A stretch of DNA of 64,000 nucleotides, taken from Cyprinodon diabolis. Taxonomy: Eukaryota > Chordata > Actinopteri > Cyprinodontiformes > Cyprinodontidae. Below, in pieces: positions 1 to 12,000 of the stretch (positions are counted from its first letter, which is position 1; each line of letters opens with the position of its first letter). The stretch is taken from the NCBI GenBank assembly GCA_030533445.1, contig JARPUW010000263.1, positions 1 to 64,000 on the forward strand, given 5' to 3'. Under the pieces are notes generated by a model. The model saw only the letters and a program-made list of their open reading frames with translations, was not told the DNA's origin and searched no databases. Made by a program: the position numbers and the translations under genes.

Positions 1-85
1 TCTGGCAATCATCTAGAGCTGAAAACTAACAATATAAAGTATATTTGAGCAGATGTATTTGGTTCCAAGCTTCAAATCAGAAGTT

Positions 86-132
86 GAGGCCAAAACGCTC
101 TTTTCACAGTGAGATAATGCCATTTTGGCCTC
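86..132. repeat. Per-monomer 10-bp inverted repeat with 27-nt loop
   Basis: gaggccaaaa at 86-95 is the exact reverse complement of ttttggcctc at 123-132, so each monomer can form a 10-bp hairpin or cruciform stem with a 27-nt loop. The structure is intact in the large majority of monomers. Types H and I (g86c) and the two g86t copies (17809, 24542) lose only the outermost pair. The c91g copies (16574, 20295, 23307, 27204) lose an internal pair. Single copies carry g127t (35744), and c130t occurs at 53279 and 59302. No compensating partner change was seen, so conservation of pairing itself is not demonstrated. Confidence 0.9.
96..97. other. Sole conserved CpG of the monomer
   Basis: The only CG in the consensus is at 96-97, directly after the left arm of the inverted repeat. 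I saw no monomer in which it has decayed to TG or CA. Extra CpGs arise only in variant classes: t46c, a79g, c91g, t118c and a38c. About six CpGs would be expected from base composition, so the monomer is strongly depleted, as in genomes that methylate CpG. Confidence 0.85.
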
Positions 133-177
133 TGGAGTTGTAACAGACAAACCATTAATGATACAGCCATGATCTTT

Positions 178-355
178 TCTGGCAATCATCTAGAGCTGAA
201 AACTAACAATATTAAGTAGATTTGAGCAGATGTTTTTGGTTTCAAGCTTCAAATCAGAAGGTTGAGGCCAAAACGCTCATTTCACAGTGAGATAATGCCA
301 TTTTGGCCTCTGGAGTTGTAACAGACAAACCATTAATGATACAGCCATGATCTTT
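178..355. repeat. 178-bp monomer class (extra G after base 83)
   Basis: This unit shows the commonest length variant, 'aaggttg' instead of 'aagttg'. From the overall length I infer about 63 such units. The insertion occurs with c100a (type B), with c65t/c78a/t101a (type D), or alone ahead of the g42t or t46c monomers. This copy also carries a36t, c65t and t101a but lacks c78a, so it is a D-like type. The extra base lies two bases before the inverted repeat and does not change the stem. Confidence 0.9.
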
Positions 356-3300
356 TCTGGCAATCATCTAGAGCTGAAAACTAACAATATAAAGTATATT
401 TGAGCAGATGTTTTTGGTTCCAAGCTTCAAATCAGAAGTGGAGGCCAAAACGCTCTTTTCACAGTGAGATAATGCCATTTTGGCCTCTGGAGTTGTAACA
501 GACAAACCATTAATGATACAGCCATGATCTTTTCAGGCAATCATCTAGAGCTGAAAACTAACAATATAAAGTAGATTTGAGCAGATATTTTTGGTTCCAA
601 GCTTCAAATCAGAAGTTGAGGCCAAAACGCTCTTTTCACAGTGAGATAATGCCATTTTGGCCTCTGGAGTTGTAACAGACAAACCATTAATGATACAGCC
701 ATGATCTTTTCAGGCAATCATCTAGAGCTGAAAACTAACAATATAAAGTAGATTTGAGCAGATGTTTTTGGTTCCAAGCTTCAAATCAGAAGGTTGAGGC
801 CAAAACGCTCTTTTCACAGTGAGATAATGCCATTTTGGCCTCTGGAGTTGTAACAGACAAACCATTAATGATACAGCCATGATCTTTTCTGGCAATCATC
901 TAGAGCTGAAAACTAACAATATAAAGTAGATTTGAGCAGATGTTTGTGGTTTCAAGCTTCAAATCAGAAGGTTGAGGCCAAAACGCTCATTTCACAGTGA
1001 GATAATGCCATTTTGGCCTCTGGAGTTGTAACAGACAAACCATTAATGATACAGCCATGATCTTTTCTGGCAATCATCTAGAGCTGAAAACTAACAATAT
1101 AAAGTAGATTTGAGCAGATGTTTTTGGTTCCAAGCTTCAAATCAGAAGTTGAGGCCAAAACGCTCTTTTCACAGTGAGATAATGCCATTTTGGCCTCTGG
1201 AGTTGTAACAGACAAACCATTAATGATACAGCCATGATCTTTTCTGGCAATCATCTAGAGCTGAAAACTAACAATATAAAGTAGAATTGAGCAGATGTTG
1301 TTGGTTCCAAGCTTCAAATCAGAAGTTGAGGCCAAAACGCTCTTTTCACAGTGAGATAATGCCATTTTGGCCTCTGGAGTTGTAACAGACAAACCATTAA
1401 TGATACAGCCATGATGTTTTCTGGCAATCATCTAGAGCTGAAAACTAACAATATAAAGTAGATTTGAGCAGATGTTTTTGGTTCCAAGCTTCAAATCAGA
1501 AGTTGAGGCCAAAACGCTCTTTTCACAGTGAGATAATGCCATTTTGGCCTCTGGAGTTGTAACAGACAAACCATTAATGATACAGCCATGATCTTTTCAG
1601 GCAATCATCTAGAGCTGAAAACTAACAATATAAAGTAGATTTGAGCAGATGTTTTTGGTTCAAAGCTTCAAATCAGAAGTTGAGGCCAAAACGCTCTTTT
1701 CACAGTGAGATAATGCCATTTTGGCCTCTGGAGTTGTAACAGACAAACCATTAATGATACAGCCATGATCTTTTCTGGCAATCATCTAGAGCTGAAAACT
1801 AACAATATAACGTAGATTTGAGCAGATGTTTTTGGTTCCAAGCTTCAAATCAGAAGTTGAGGCCAAAACGCTCTTTTCACAGTGAGATAATGCCATTTTG
1901 GCCTCTGGAGTTGTAACAGACAAACCATTAATGATACAGCCATGATCTTTTCAGGCAATCATCTAGAGCTGAAAACTAACAATATAAAGTAGATTTGAGC
2001 AGATGTTTTTGGTTCCAAGCTTCAAATCAGAAGTTGAGGCCAAAACGCTCTTTTCACAGTGAGATAATGCCATTTTGGCCTCTGGAGTTGTAACAGACAA
2101 ACCATTAATGATACAGCCATGATCTTTTCAGGCAATCATCTAGAGTTGAAAACTAACAATATAAAGTAGATTTGAGCAGATGTTTTTGGTTCCAAGCTTC
2201 AAATCAGAAGTTGAGGCCAAAACGCTCTTTTCACAGTGAGATAATGCCATTTTGGCCTCTGGAGTTGTAACAGACAAACCATTAATGATACAGCCATGAT
2301 CTTTTCAGGCAATCATCTAGAGCTGAAAACTAACAATATAAAGTAGATTTGAGCAGATGTTTTTGGTTCCAAGCTTCAAATCAGAAGGTTGAGGCCAAAA
2401 CGCTCTTTTCACAGTGAGATAATGCCATTTTGGCCTCTGGAGTTGTAACAGACAAACCATTAATGATACAGCCATGATCTTTTCTGGCAATCATCTAGAG
2501 CTGAAAACTAACAATATAACGTAGATTTGAGCAGATGTTTTTGGTTCCAAGCTTCAAATCAGAAGTTGAGGCCAAAACGCTCTTTTCACAGTGAGATAAT
2601 GCCATTTTGGCCTCTGGAGTTGTAACAGACAAACCATTAATGATACAGCCATGATCTTTTCAGGCAATCATCTAGAGCTGAAAACTAACAATATAAAGTA
2701 GATTTGAGCAGATATTTTTGGTTCCAAGCTTCAAATCAGAAGTTGAGGCCAAAACGCTCTTTTCACAGTGAGATAATGCCATTTTGGCCTCTGGAGTTGT
2801 AACAGACAAACCATTAATGATACAGCCATGATCTTTTCAGGCAATCATCTAGAGCTGAAAACTAACAATATAAAGTAGATTTGAGCAGATGTTTTTGGTT
2901 CCAAGCTTCAAATCAGAAGTTGAGGCCAAAACGCTCTTTTCACAGTGAGATAATGCCATTTTGGCCTCTGGAGTTGTAACAGACAAACCATTAATGATAC
3001 AGCCATGATCTTTTCTGGCAATCATCTAGAGCTGAAAACTAACAATATAAAGTAGATTTGAGCAGATGTTTGTGGTTTCAAGCTTCAAATCAGAAGGTTG
3101 AGGCCAAAACGCTCATTTCACAGTGAGATAATGCCATTTTGGCCTCTGGAGTTGTAACAGACAAACCATTAATGATACAGCCATGATCTTTTCTGGCAAT
3201 CATCTAGAGCTGAAAACTAACAATATAAGGTAGATTTGAGCAGATGTTTTTGGTTCCAAGCTTCAAATCAGAAGTTGAGGCCAAAACGCTCTTTTCACAG

Positions 3301-5849
3301 TGAGATAATGCCATTTTGGCCTCTGGAGTTGTAACAGACAAACCATTAATGATACAGCCATGATCTTTTCTGGCAATCATCTAGAGCTGAAAACTAACAA
3401 TATAAAGTAGATTTGAGCAGATGTTTGTGGTTTCAAGCTTCAAATCAGAAGGTTGAGGCCAAAACGCTCATTTCACAGTGAGATAATGCCATTTTGGCCT
3501 CTGGAGTTGTAACAGACAAACCATTAATGATACAGCCATGATCTTTTCTGGCAATCATCTAGAGCTGAAAACTAACAATATAAAGTAGATTTGAGCAGAT
3601 GTTTTTGGTTCCAAGCTTCAAATCAGAAGTTGAGGCCAAAACGCTCTTTTCACAGTGAGATAATGCCATTTTGGCCTCTGGAGTTGTAACAGACAAACCA
3701 TTAATGATACAGCCATGATCTTTTCTGGCAATCATCTAGAGCTGAAAACTAACAATATTAAGTAGATTTGAGCAGATGTTTTTGGTTTCAAGCTTCAAAT
3801 AAGAAGGTTGAGGCCAAAACGCTCATTTCACAGTGAGATAATGCCATTTTGGCCTCTGGAGTTGTAACAGACAAACCATTAATGATACAGCCATGATCTT
3901 TTCTGGCAATCATCTAGAGCTGAAAACTAACAATATAAAGTAGATTTGAGCAGATGTTTTTGGTTCCAAGCTTCAAATCAGAAGTGGAGGCCAAAACGCT
4001 CTTTTCACAGTGAGATAATGCCATTTTGGCCTCTGGAGTTGTAACAGACAAACCATTAATGATACAGCCATGATCTTTTCAGGCAATCATCTAGAGCTGA
4101 AAACTAACAATATAAAGTAGATTTGAGCAGACATTTTTGGTTCCAAGCTTCAAATCAGAAGTTCAGGCCAAAACGCTCTTTTCACAGTGAGATAATGCCA
4201 TTTTGGCCTCTGGAGTTGTAACAGACAAACCATTAATGATACAGCCATGATCTTTTCTGGTAATCATCTAGAGCTGAAAACTAACAATATAAAGTAGATT
4301 TGAGCAGATGTTTTTGGTTCCAAGCTTCAAATCAGAAGTTGAGGCCAAAACGCTCTTTTCACAGTGAGATAATGCCATTTTGGCCTCTGGAGTTGTAACA
4401 GACAAACCATTAATGATACAGCCATGATCTTTTCAGGCAATCATCTAGAGCTGAAAACTAACAATATAAAGTAGATTTGAGCAGATGTTTTTGGTTCCAA
4501 GCTTCAAATCAGAAGTTGAGGCCAAAACGCTCTTTTCACAGTGAGATAATGCCATTTTGGCCTCTGGAGTTGTAACAGACAAACCATTAATGATACAGCC
4601 ATGATCTTTTCTGGCAATCATCTAGAGCTGAAAACTAACAATATAAAGTAGATTTGAGCAGATGTTTTTGGTTCCAAGCTTCAAATCAGAAGGTTGAGGC
4701 CAAAACGCTATTTTCACAGTGAGATAATGCCATTTTGGCCTCTGGAGTTGTAACAGACAAACCATTAATGATACAGCCATGATCTTTTCTGGCAATCATC
4801 TAGAGCTGAAAACTAACAATATAAAGTATATTTGAGCAGATGTTTTTGGTTCCAAGCTTCAAATCAGAAGTTGAGGCCAAAACGCTCATTTCACAGTGAG
4901 ATAATGCCATTTTGGCCTCTGGAGTTGTAACAGACAAACCATTAATGATACAGCCATGATCTTTTCTGGCAATCATCTAGAGCTGAAAACTAACAATATA
5001 AAGTAGATTTGAGCAGATGTTTTTGGTTCCAAGCTTCAAATCAGAAGTTGAGGCCAAAACGCTCTTTTCACAGTGAGATAATGCCATTTTGGCCTCTGGA
5101 GTTGTAACAGACAAACCATTAATGATACAGCCATGATCTTTTCTGGCAATCATCTAGAGCTGAAAACTAACAATATAAAGTAGATTTGAGCAGATGTTTT
5201 TGGTTCCAAGCTTCAAATCAGAAGTTGAGGCCAAAACGCTCTTTTCACAGTGAGATAATGCCATTTTGGCCTCTGGAGTTGTAACAGACAAACCATTAAT
5301 GATACAGCCATGATCTTTTCTGGCAATCATCTAGAGCTGAAAACTAACAATATAAAGTAGATTTGAGCAGATGTTTTTGGTTCCAAGCTTCAAATCAGAA
5401 GTTGAGGCCAAAACGCTCTTTTCACAGTGAGATAATGCCATTTTGGCCTCTGGAGTTGTAACAGACAAACCATTAATGATACAGCCATGATCTTTTCTGG
5501 CAATCATCTAGAGCTGAAAACTAACAATATAAAGTAGATTTGAGCAGATGTTTTTGGTTCCAAGCTTCAAATCAGAAGTTGAGGCCAAAACGCTCTTTTC
5601 ACAGTGAGATAATGCCATTTTGGCCTCTGGAGTTGTAACAGACAAACCATTAATGATACAGCCATGATCTTTTCTGGCAATCATCTAGAGCTGAAAACTA
5701 ACAATATAAAGTAGATTTGAGCAGATGTTTTTGGTTCCAAGCTTCAAATCAGAAGTTGAGGCCAAAACGCTCTTTTCACAGTGAGATAATGCCATTTTGG
5801 CCTCTGGAGTTGTAACAGACAAACCATTAATGATACAGCCATGATCTTT

Positions 5850-6027
5850 TCTGGCAATCATCTAGAGCTGAAAACTAACAATATAAAGTAGATTTGAGCA
5901 GATGTTTTTGGTTCCAAGCTTCAAATCAGAAGTTGAGGCCAAAACGCTCTTTTCATCAGTGAGATAATGCCATTTTGGCCTCTGGAGTTGTAACAGACAA
6001 ACCATTAATAATACAGCCATGATCTTT
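5850..6027. repeat. 178-bp monomer with extra T in the loop
   Basis: An extra T after base 106 ('ttcatcag') gives a second kind of 178-bp unit inside the loop of the inverted repeat. Four copies exist, with the base after C at 5955, 10031, 16056 and 22789. The first two also share g160a. The first two are followed by an a36t unit with an otherwise normal middle, the last two by a true D unit. The four copies are therefore two pairs related by the 4,076-bp and 6,733-bp duplications. Confidence 0.88.
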
Positions 6028-7800
6028 TCTGGCAATCATCTAGAGCTGAAAACTAACAATATTAAGTAGATTTGAGCAGATGTTTTTGGTTCCAAGCTTC
6101 AAATCAGAAGTTGAGGCCAAAACGCTCTTTTCACAGTGAGATAATGCCATTTTGGCCTCTGGAGTTGTAACAGACAAACCATTAATGATACAGCCATGAT
6201 CTTTTCAGGCAATCATCTAGAGCTGAAAACTAACAATATAAAGTAGATTTGAGCAGATGTTTTTGGTTCCAAGCTTCAAATCAGAAGTTGAGGCCAAAAC
6301 GCTCTTTTCACAGTGAGATAATGCCATTTTGGCCTCTGGAGTTGTAACAGACAAACCATTAATGATACAGCCATGATCTTTTCTGGCAATCATCTAGAGC
6401 TGAAAACTAACAATATAAAGTAGATTTGAGCAGATGTTTTTGGTTCCAAGCTTCAAATCAGAAGGTTGAGGCCAAAACGCTATTTTCACAGTGAGATAAT
6501 GCCATTTTGGCCTCTGGAGTTGTAACAGACAAACCATTAATGATACAGCCATGATCTTTTCTGGCAATCATCTAGAGCTGAAAACTAACAATATAAAGTA
6601 TATTTGAGCAGATGTTTTTGGTTCCAAGCTTCAAATCAGAAGTTGAGGCCAAAACGCTCATTTCACAGTGAGATAATGCCATTTTGGCCTCTGGAGTTGT
6701 AACAGACAAACCATTAATGATACAGCCATGATCTTTTCTGGCAATCATCTAGAGCTGAAAACTAACAATATAAAGTAGATTTGAGCAGATGTTTTTGGTT
6801 CCAAGCTTCAAATCAGAAGTTGAGGCCAAAACGCTCTTTTCACAGTGAGATAATGCCATTTTGGCCTCTGGAGTTGTAACAGACAAACCATTAATGATAC
6901 AGCCATGATCTTTTCTGGCAATCATCTAGAGCTGAAAACTAACAATATAAAGTAGATTTGAGCAGATGTTTTTGGTTCCAAGCTTCAAATCAGAAGTTGA
7001 GGCCAAAACGCTCTTTTCACAGTGAGATAATGCCATTTTGGCCTCTGGAGTTGTAACAGACAAACCATTAATGATACAGCCATGATCTTTTCTGGCAATC
7101 ATCTAGAGCTGAAAACTAACAATATAAAGTAGATTTGAGCAGATGTTTTTGGTTCCAAGCTTCAAATCAGAAGTTGAGGCCAAAACGCTCTTTTCACTGT
7201 GAGATAATGCCATTTTGGCCTCTGGAGTTGTAACAGACAAACCATTAATGATACAGCCATGATCTTTTCTGGCAATCATCTAGAGCTGAAAACTAACAAT
7301 ATAAAGTAGATTTGAGCAGATGTTTTTGGTTCCAAGCTTCAAATCAGAAGGTTGAGGCCAAAACGCTCTTTTCACAGTGAGATAATGCCATTTTGGCCTC
7401 TGGAGTTGTAACAGACAAACCATTAATGATACAGCCATGATCTTTTCTGGCAATCATCTAGAGCTGAAAACTAACAATATAAAGTAGATTTGAGCAGATG
7501 TTTTTGGTTCCAAGCTTCAAATCAGAAGTTGAGGCCAAAACGCTCTTTTCACAGTGAGATAATGCCATTTTGGCCTCTGGAGTTGTAACAGACAAACCAT
7601 TAATGATACAGCCATGATCTTTTCTGGCAATCATCTAGAGCTGAAAACTAACAATATAAAGTAGATTTGAGCAGATGTTTTTGGTTCCAAGCTTCAAATC
7701 AGAAGGTTGAGGCCAAAACGCTCTTTTCACAGTGAGATAATGCCATTTTGGCCTCTGGAGTTGTAACAGACAAACCATTAATGATACAGCCATGATCTTT

Positions 7801-8862
7801 TCTGGCAATCATCTAGAGCTGAAAACTAACAATATAAAGTATATTTGAGCAGATGTTTTTGGTTCCAAGCTTCAAATCAGAAGTTGAGGCCAAAACGCTC
7901 TTTTCACAGTGAGATAATGCCATTTTGGCCTCTGGAGTTGTAACAGACAAACCATTAATGATACAGCCATGATCTTTTCTGGCAATCATCTAGAGCTGAA
8001 AACTAACAATATAAAGTAGATTTGAGCAGATGTTTTTGGTTCCAAGCTTCAAATCAGAAGTGGAGGCCAAAACGCTCTTTTCACAGTGAGATAATGCCAT
8101 TTTGGCCTCTGGAGTTGTAACAGACAAACCATTAATGATACAGCCATGATCTTTTCAGGCAATCATCTAGAGCTGAAAACTAACAATATAAAGTAGATTT
8201 GAGCAGATATTTTTGGTTCCAAGCTTCAAATCAGAAGTTGAGGCCAAAACGCTTTTTTCACAGTGAGATAATGCCATTTTGGCCTCTGGAGTTGTAACAG
8301 ACAAACCATTAATGATACAGCCATGATCTTTTCTGGCAATCATCTAGAGCTGAAAACTAACAATATAAAGTATATTTGAGCAGATGTTTTTGGTTCCAAG
8401 CTTCAAATCAGAAGTTGAGGCCAAAACGCTCTTTTCACAGTGAGATAATGCCATTTTGGCCTCTGGAGTTGTAACAGACAAACCATTAATGATACAGCCA
8501 TGATCTTTTCTGGCAATCATCTAGAGCTGAAAACTAACAATATAAAGTAGATTTGAGCAGATGTTTTTGGTTCCAAGCTTCAAATCAGAAGTGGAGGCCA
8601 AAACGCTCTTTTCACAGTGAGATAATGCCATTTTGGCCTCTGGAGTTGTAACAGACAAACCATTAATGATACAGCCATGATCTTTTCAGGCAATCATCTA
8701 GAGCTGAAAACTAACAATATAAAGTAGATTTGAGCAGATATTTTTGGTTCCAAGCTTCAAATCAGAAGTTGAGGCCAAAACGCTTTTTTCACAGTGAGAT
8801 AATGCCATTTTGGCCTCTGGAGTTGTAACAGACAAACCATTAATGATACAGGCATGATCTTT
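7801..8862. repeat. 531-bp C-E-F trimer, tandem duplicate
   Basis: Monomers C (g42t, at 7842), E (t85g) and F (t3a, g55a, c100t) form a 531-bp trimer. It is repeated directly: the same marks recur at 8373, about 8592 and 8784. Only the second F has c167g (8851), so the copies are not fully identical. Related E-F duplications occur at about 18.5-19.1 kb (354-bp spacing) and 25.4-26.0 kb. Confidence 0.85.
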
Positions 8863-9039
8863 TCAGGCAATCATCTAGAGCTGAAAACTAAAAATATAAA
8901 GTAGATTTGAGCAGATGTTTTTGGTTCCAAGCTTCAAATCAGAAGTTGAGGCCAAAACGCTCTTTTCACAGTGAGATAATGCCATTTTGGCCTCTGGAGT
9001 TGTAACAGACAAACCATTAATGATACAGCCATGATCTTT

Positions 9040-12000
9040 TCTGGCAATCATCTAGAGCTGAAAACTAACAATATTAAGTAGATTTGAGCAGATGTTTTTG
9101 GTTTCAAGCTTCAAATAAGAAGGTTGAGGCCAAAACGCTCATTTCACAGTGAGATAATGCCATTTTGGCCTCTGGAGTTGTAACAGACAAACCATTAATG
9201 ATACAGCCATGATCTTTTCTGGCAATCATCTAGAGCTGAAAACTAACAATATAAAGTAGATTTGAGCAGATGTTTTTGGTTCCAAGCTTCAAATCAGAAG
9301 TGGAGGCCAAAACGCTCTTTTCACAGTGAGATAATGCCATTTTGGCCTCTGGAGTTGTAACAGACAAACCATTAATGATACAGCCATGATCTTTTCAGGC
9401 AATCATCTAGAGCTGAAAACTAACAATATAAAGTAGATTTGAGCAGACATTTTTGGTTCCAAGCTTCAAATCAGAAGTTCAGGCCAAAACGCTCTTTTCA
9501 CAGTGAGATAATGCCATTTTGGCCTCTGGAGTTGTAACAGACAAACCATTAATGATACAGCCATGATCTTTTCTGGCAATCATCTAGAGCTGAAAACTAA
9601 CAATATAAAGTAGATTTGAGCAGATGTTTTTGGTTCCAAGCTTCAAATCAGAAGTTGAGGCCAAAACGCTCTTTTCACAGTGAGATAATGCCATTTTGGC
9701 CTCTGGAGTTGTAACAGACAAACCATTAATGATACAGCCATGATCTTTTCTGGCAATCATCTAGAGCTGAAAACTAACAATATAAAGTAGATTTGAGCAG
9801 ATGTTTTTGGTTCCAAGCTTCAAATCAGAAGTTGAGGCCAAAACGCTCTTTTCACAGTGAGATAATGCCATTTTGGCCTCTGGAGTTGTAACAGACAAAC
9901 CATTAATGATACAGCCATGATCTTTTCTGGCAATCATCTAGAGCTGAAAACTAACAATATAAAGTAGATTTGAGCAGATGTTTTTGGTTCCAAGCTTCAA
10001 ATCAGAAGTTGAGGCCAAAACGCTCTTTTCATCAGTGAGATAATGCCATTTTGGCCTCTGGAGTTGTAACAGACAAACCATTAATAATACAGCCATGATC
10101 TTTTCTGGCAATCATCTAGAGCTGAAAACTAACAATATTAAGTAGATTTGAGCAGATGTTTTTGGTTCCAAGCTTCAAATCAGAAGTTGAGGCCAAAACG
10201 CTCTTTTCACAGTGAGATAATGCCATTTTGGCCTCTGGAGTTGTAACAGACAAACCATTAATGATACAGCCATGATCTTTTCAGGCAATCATCTAGAGCT
10301 GAAAACTAACAATATAAAGTAGATTTGAGCAGATGTTTTTGGTTCCAAGCTTCAAATCAGAAGTTGAGGCCAAAACGCTCTTTTCACAGTGAGATAATGC
10401 CATTTTGGCCTCTGGAGTTGTAACAGACAAACCATTAATGATACAGCCATGATCTTTTCTGGCAATCATCTAGAGCTGAAAACTAACAATATAAAGTAGA
10501 TTTGAGCAGATGTTTTTGGTTCCAAGCTTCAAATCAGAAGGTTGAGGCCAAAACGCTATTTTCACAGTGAGATAATGCCATTTTGGCCTCTGGAGTTGTA
10601 ACAGACAAACCATTAATGATACAGCCATGATCTTTTCTGGCAATCATCTAGAGCTGAAAACTAACAATATAAAGTATATTTGAGCAGATGTTTTTGGTTC
10701 CAAGCTTCAAATCAGAAGTTGAGGCCAAAACGCTCATTTCACAGTGAGATAATGCCATTTTGGCCTCTGGAGTTGTAACAGACAAACCATTAATGATACA
10801 GCCATGATCTTTTCTGGCAATCATCTAGAGCTGAAAACTAACAATATAAAGTAGATTTGAGCAGATGTTTTTGGTTCCAAGCTTCAAATCAGAAGTTGAG
10901 GCCAAAACGCTCTTTTCACAGTGAGATAATGCCATTTTGGCCTCTGGAGTTGTAACAGACAAACCATTAATGATACAGCCATGATCTTTTCTGGCAATCA
11001 TCTAGAGCTGAAAACTAACAATATAAAGTAGATTTGAGCAGATGTTTTTGGTTCCAAGCTTCAAATCAGAAGTTGAGGCCAAAACGCTCTTTTCACAGTG
11101 AGATAATGCCATTTTGGCCTCTGGAGTTGTAACAGACAAACCATTAATGATACAGCCATGATCTTTTCTGGCAATCATCTAGAGCTGAAAACTAACAATA
11201 TAAAGTAGATTTGAGCAGATGTTTTTGGTTCCAAGCTTCAAATCAGAAGTTGAGGCCAAAACGCTCTTTTCACAGTGAGATAATGCCATTTTGGCCTCTG
11301 GAGTTGTAACAGACAAACCATTAATGATACAGCCATGATCTTTTCTGGCAATCATCTAGAGCTGAAAACTAACAATATAAAGTAGATTTGAGCAGATGTT
11401 TTTGGTTCCAAGCTTCAAATCAGAAGTTGAGGCCAAAACGCTCTTTTCACAGTGAGATAATGCCATTTTGGCCTCTGGAGTTGTAACAGACAAACCATTA
11501 ATGATACAGCCATGATCTTTTCTGGCAATCATCTAGAGCTGAAAACTAACAATATAAAGTAGATTTGAGCAGATGTTTTTGGTTCCAAGCTTCAAATCAG
11601 AAGTTGAGGCCAAAACGCTCTTTTCACAGTGAGATAATGCCATTTTGGCCTCTGGAGTTGTAACAGACAAACCATTAATGATACAGCCATGATCTTTTCT
11701 GGCAATCATCTAGAGCTGAAAACTAACAATATAAAGTAGATTTGAGCAGATGTTTTTGGTTCCAAGCTTCAAATCAGAAGGTTGAGGCCAAAACGCTCTT
11801 TTCACAGTGAGATAATGCCATTTTGGCCTCTGGAGTTGTAACAGACAAACCATTAATGATACAGCCATGATCTTTTCTGGCAATCATCTAGAGCTGAAAA
11901 CTAACAATATAAAGTATATTTGAGCAGATGTTTTTGGTTCCAAGCTTCAAATCAGAAGTTGAGGCCAAAACGCTCTTTTCACAGTGAGATAATGCCATTT

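Larger units (their letters stand above)
1..177. repeat. Reference monomer (phase used for all monomer coordinates)
   Basis: The first copy fixes the phase: it starts with 'tctggcaatc' and ends with 'gatcttt'. It differs from the consensus by g42t and t57a. The consensus is 38% GC (about 33 C and 34 G). Landmarks are an XbaI palindrome at 12-17, a HindIII site at 67-72, an inverted repeat at 86-95/123-132, the only CpG at 96-97 and the 8-bp palindrome cattaatg at 153-160. Short A or T runs lie at 22-25, 56-60, 92-95, 101-104 and 123-126. Since 177 is a multiple of three, reading frames persist from unit to unit, but every frame on both strands is stopped at least once per unit. I do not recognise the sequence as a named satellite family. 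Confidence 0.95.
13..189 (-). other. Recurrent non-coding minus-strand ORF, 58 codons per monomer
   Basis: On the minus strand each 177-bp unit has one frame with a single stop. The TAG at monomer 15-13 is directly followed by the ATG of the next unit (12-10 of the preceding reading), giving a 58-codon ORF that begins MIARKDHGC and ends in SFQL. It recurs in nearly all 177-bp units and is shifted in 178- and 176-bp units. There is no sign of selection on codons: substitutions fall at all codon positions and one-base indels are freely fixed. I read it as a by-product of a unit length divisible by three, listed so that gene callers' hits here are not taken as genes. Confidence 0.7.
1..3723. repeat. 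Left-edge segment before the first D-E-H cassette (21 monomers)
   Basis: This segment contains mostly near-consensus monomers. It holds variants not seen elsewhere in the window: t59g at 946, 3072 and 3427 (spacings of 12 and 2 monomers) and a38c at about 1811 and 2520. Rare single-copy changes include c174g near 1415 and the 1284 unit with t44a plus a separate T-run change. The t44a here is not linked to g86c, unlike all right-domain t44a copies except the chimera at 37564. The unit at 178 resembles D but lacks c78a. The segment thus looks like an older or differently connected part of the array, cut by the window edge. Confidence 0.75.
3724..9039. repeat. Left-domain block 1: 30 monomers, D-E-H start
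   Basis: The block opens with D (c78a at 3801), E (t85g) and H (t54c at 4132). B and C pairs follow at about 4.7-4.9 and 6.5-6.7 kb. An extra-T monomer carrying g160a lies at 5955-6009. The C-E-F trimer is duplicated at 7801-8862, and F with c167g (8851) and G lead into the next D. The D-E-H opening recurs 5,316 bp later. The part from the extra-T monomer to about 8.3 kb recurs at +4,076 bp, and the part from about 8.3 kb onward recurs at +4,430 bp. Confidence 0.8.

Noticed and set aside
33..39. TATA-box-like 'tataaag' and GATA-like 'agataa' as promoter elements
   Set aside because: Both are short matches expected by chance in AT-rich sequence and occur in every monomer. Nothing else around them supports a promoter.
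13..189. Open reading frames on the minus strand as protein-coding genes
   Set aside because: They recur once per monomer only because 177 is divisible by three. One-base insertions and deletions are fixed in many units, no start context or domain is recognisable, and substitutions show no codon pattern. Listed only as a non-coding ORF.
162..189. Second hairpin from atgat and atcat around the monomer junction
   Set aside because: The stem is only five base pairs with a mismatch beyond it, too weak and too likely by chance to list as a feature.
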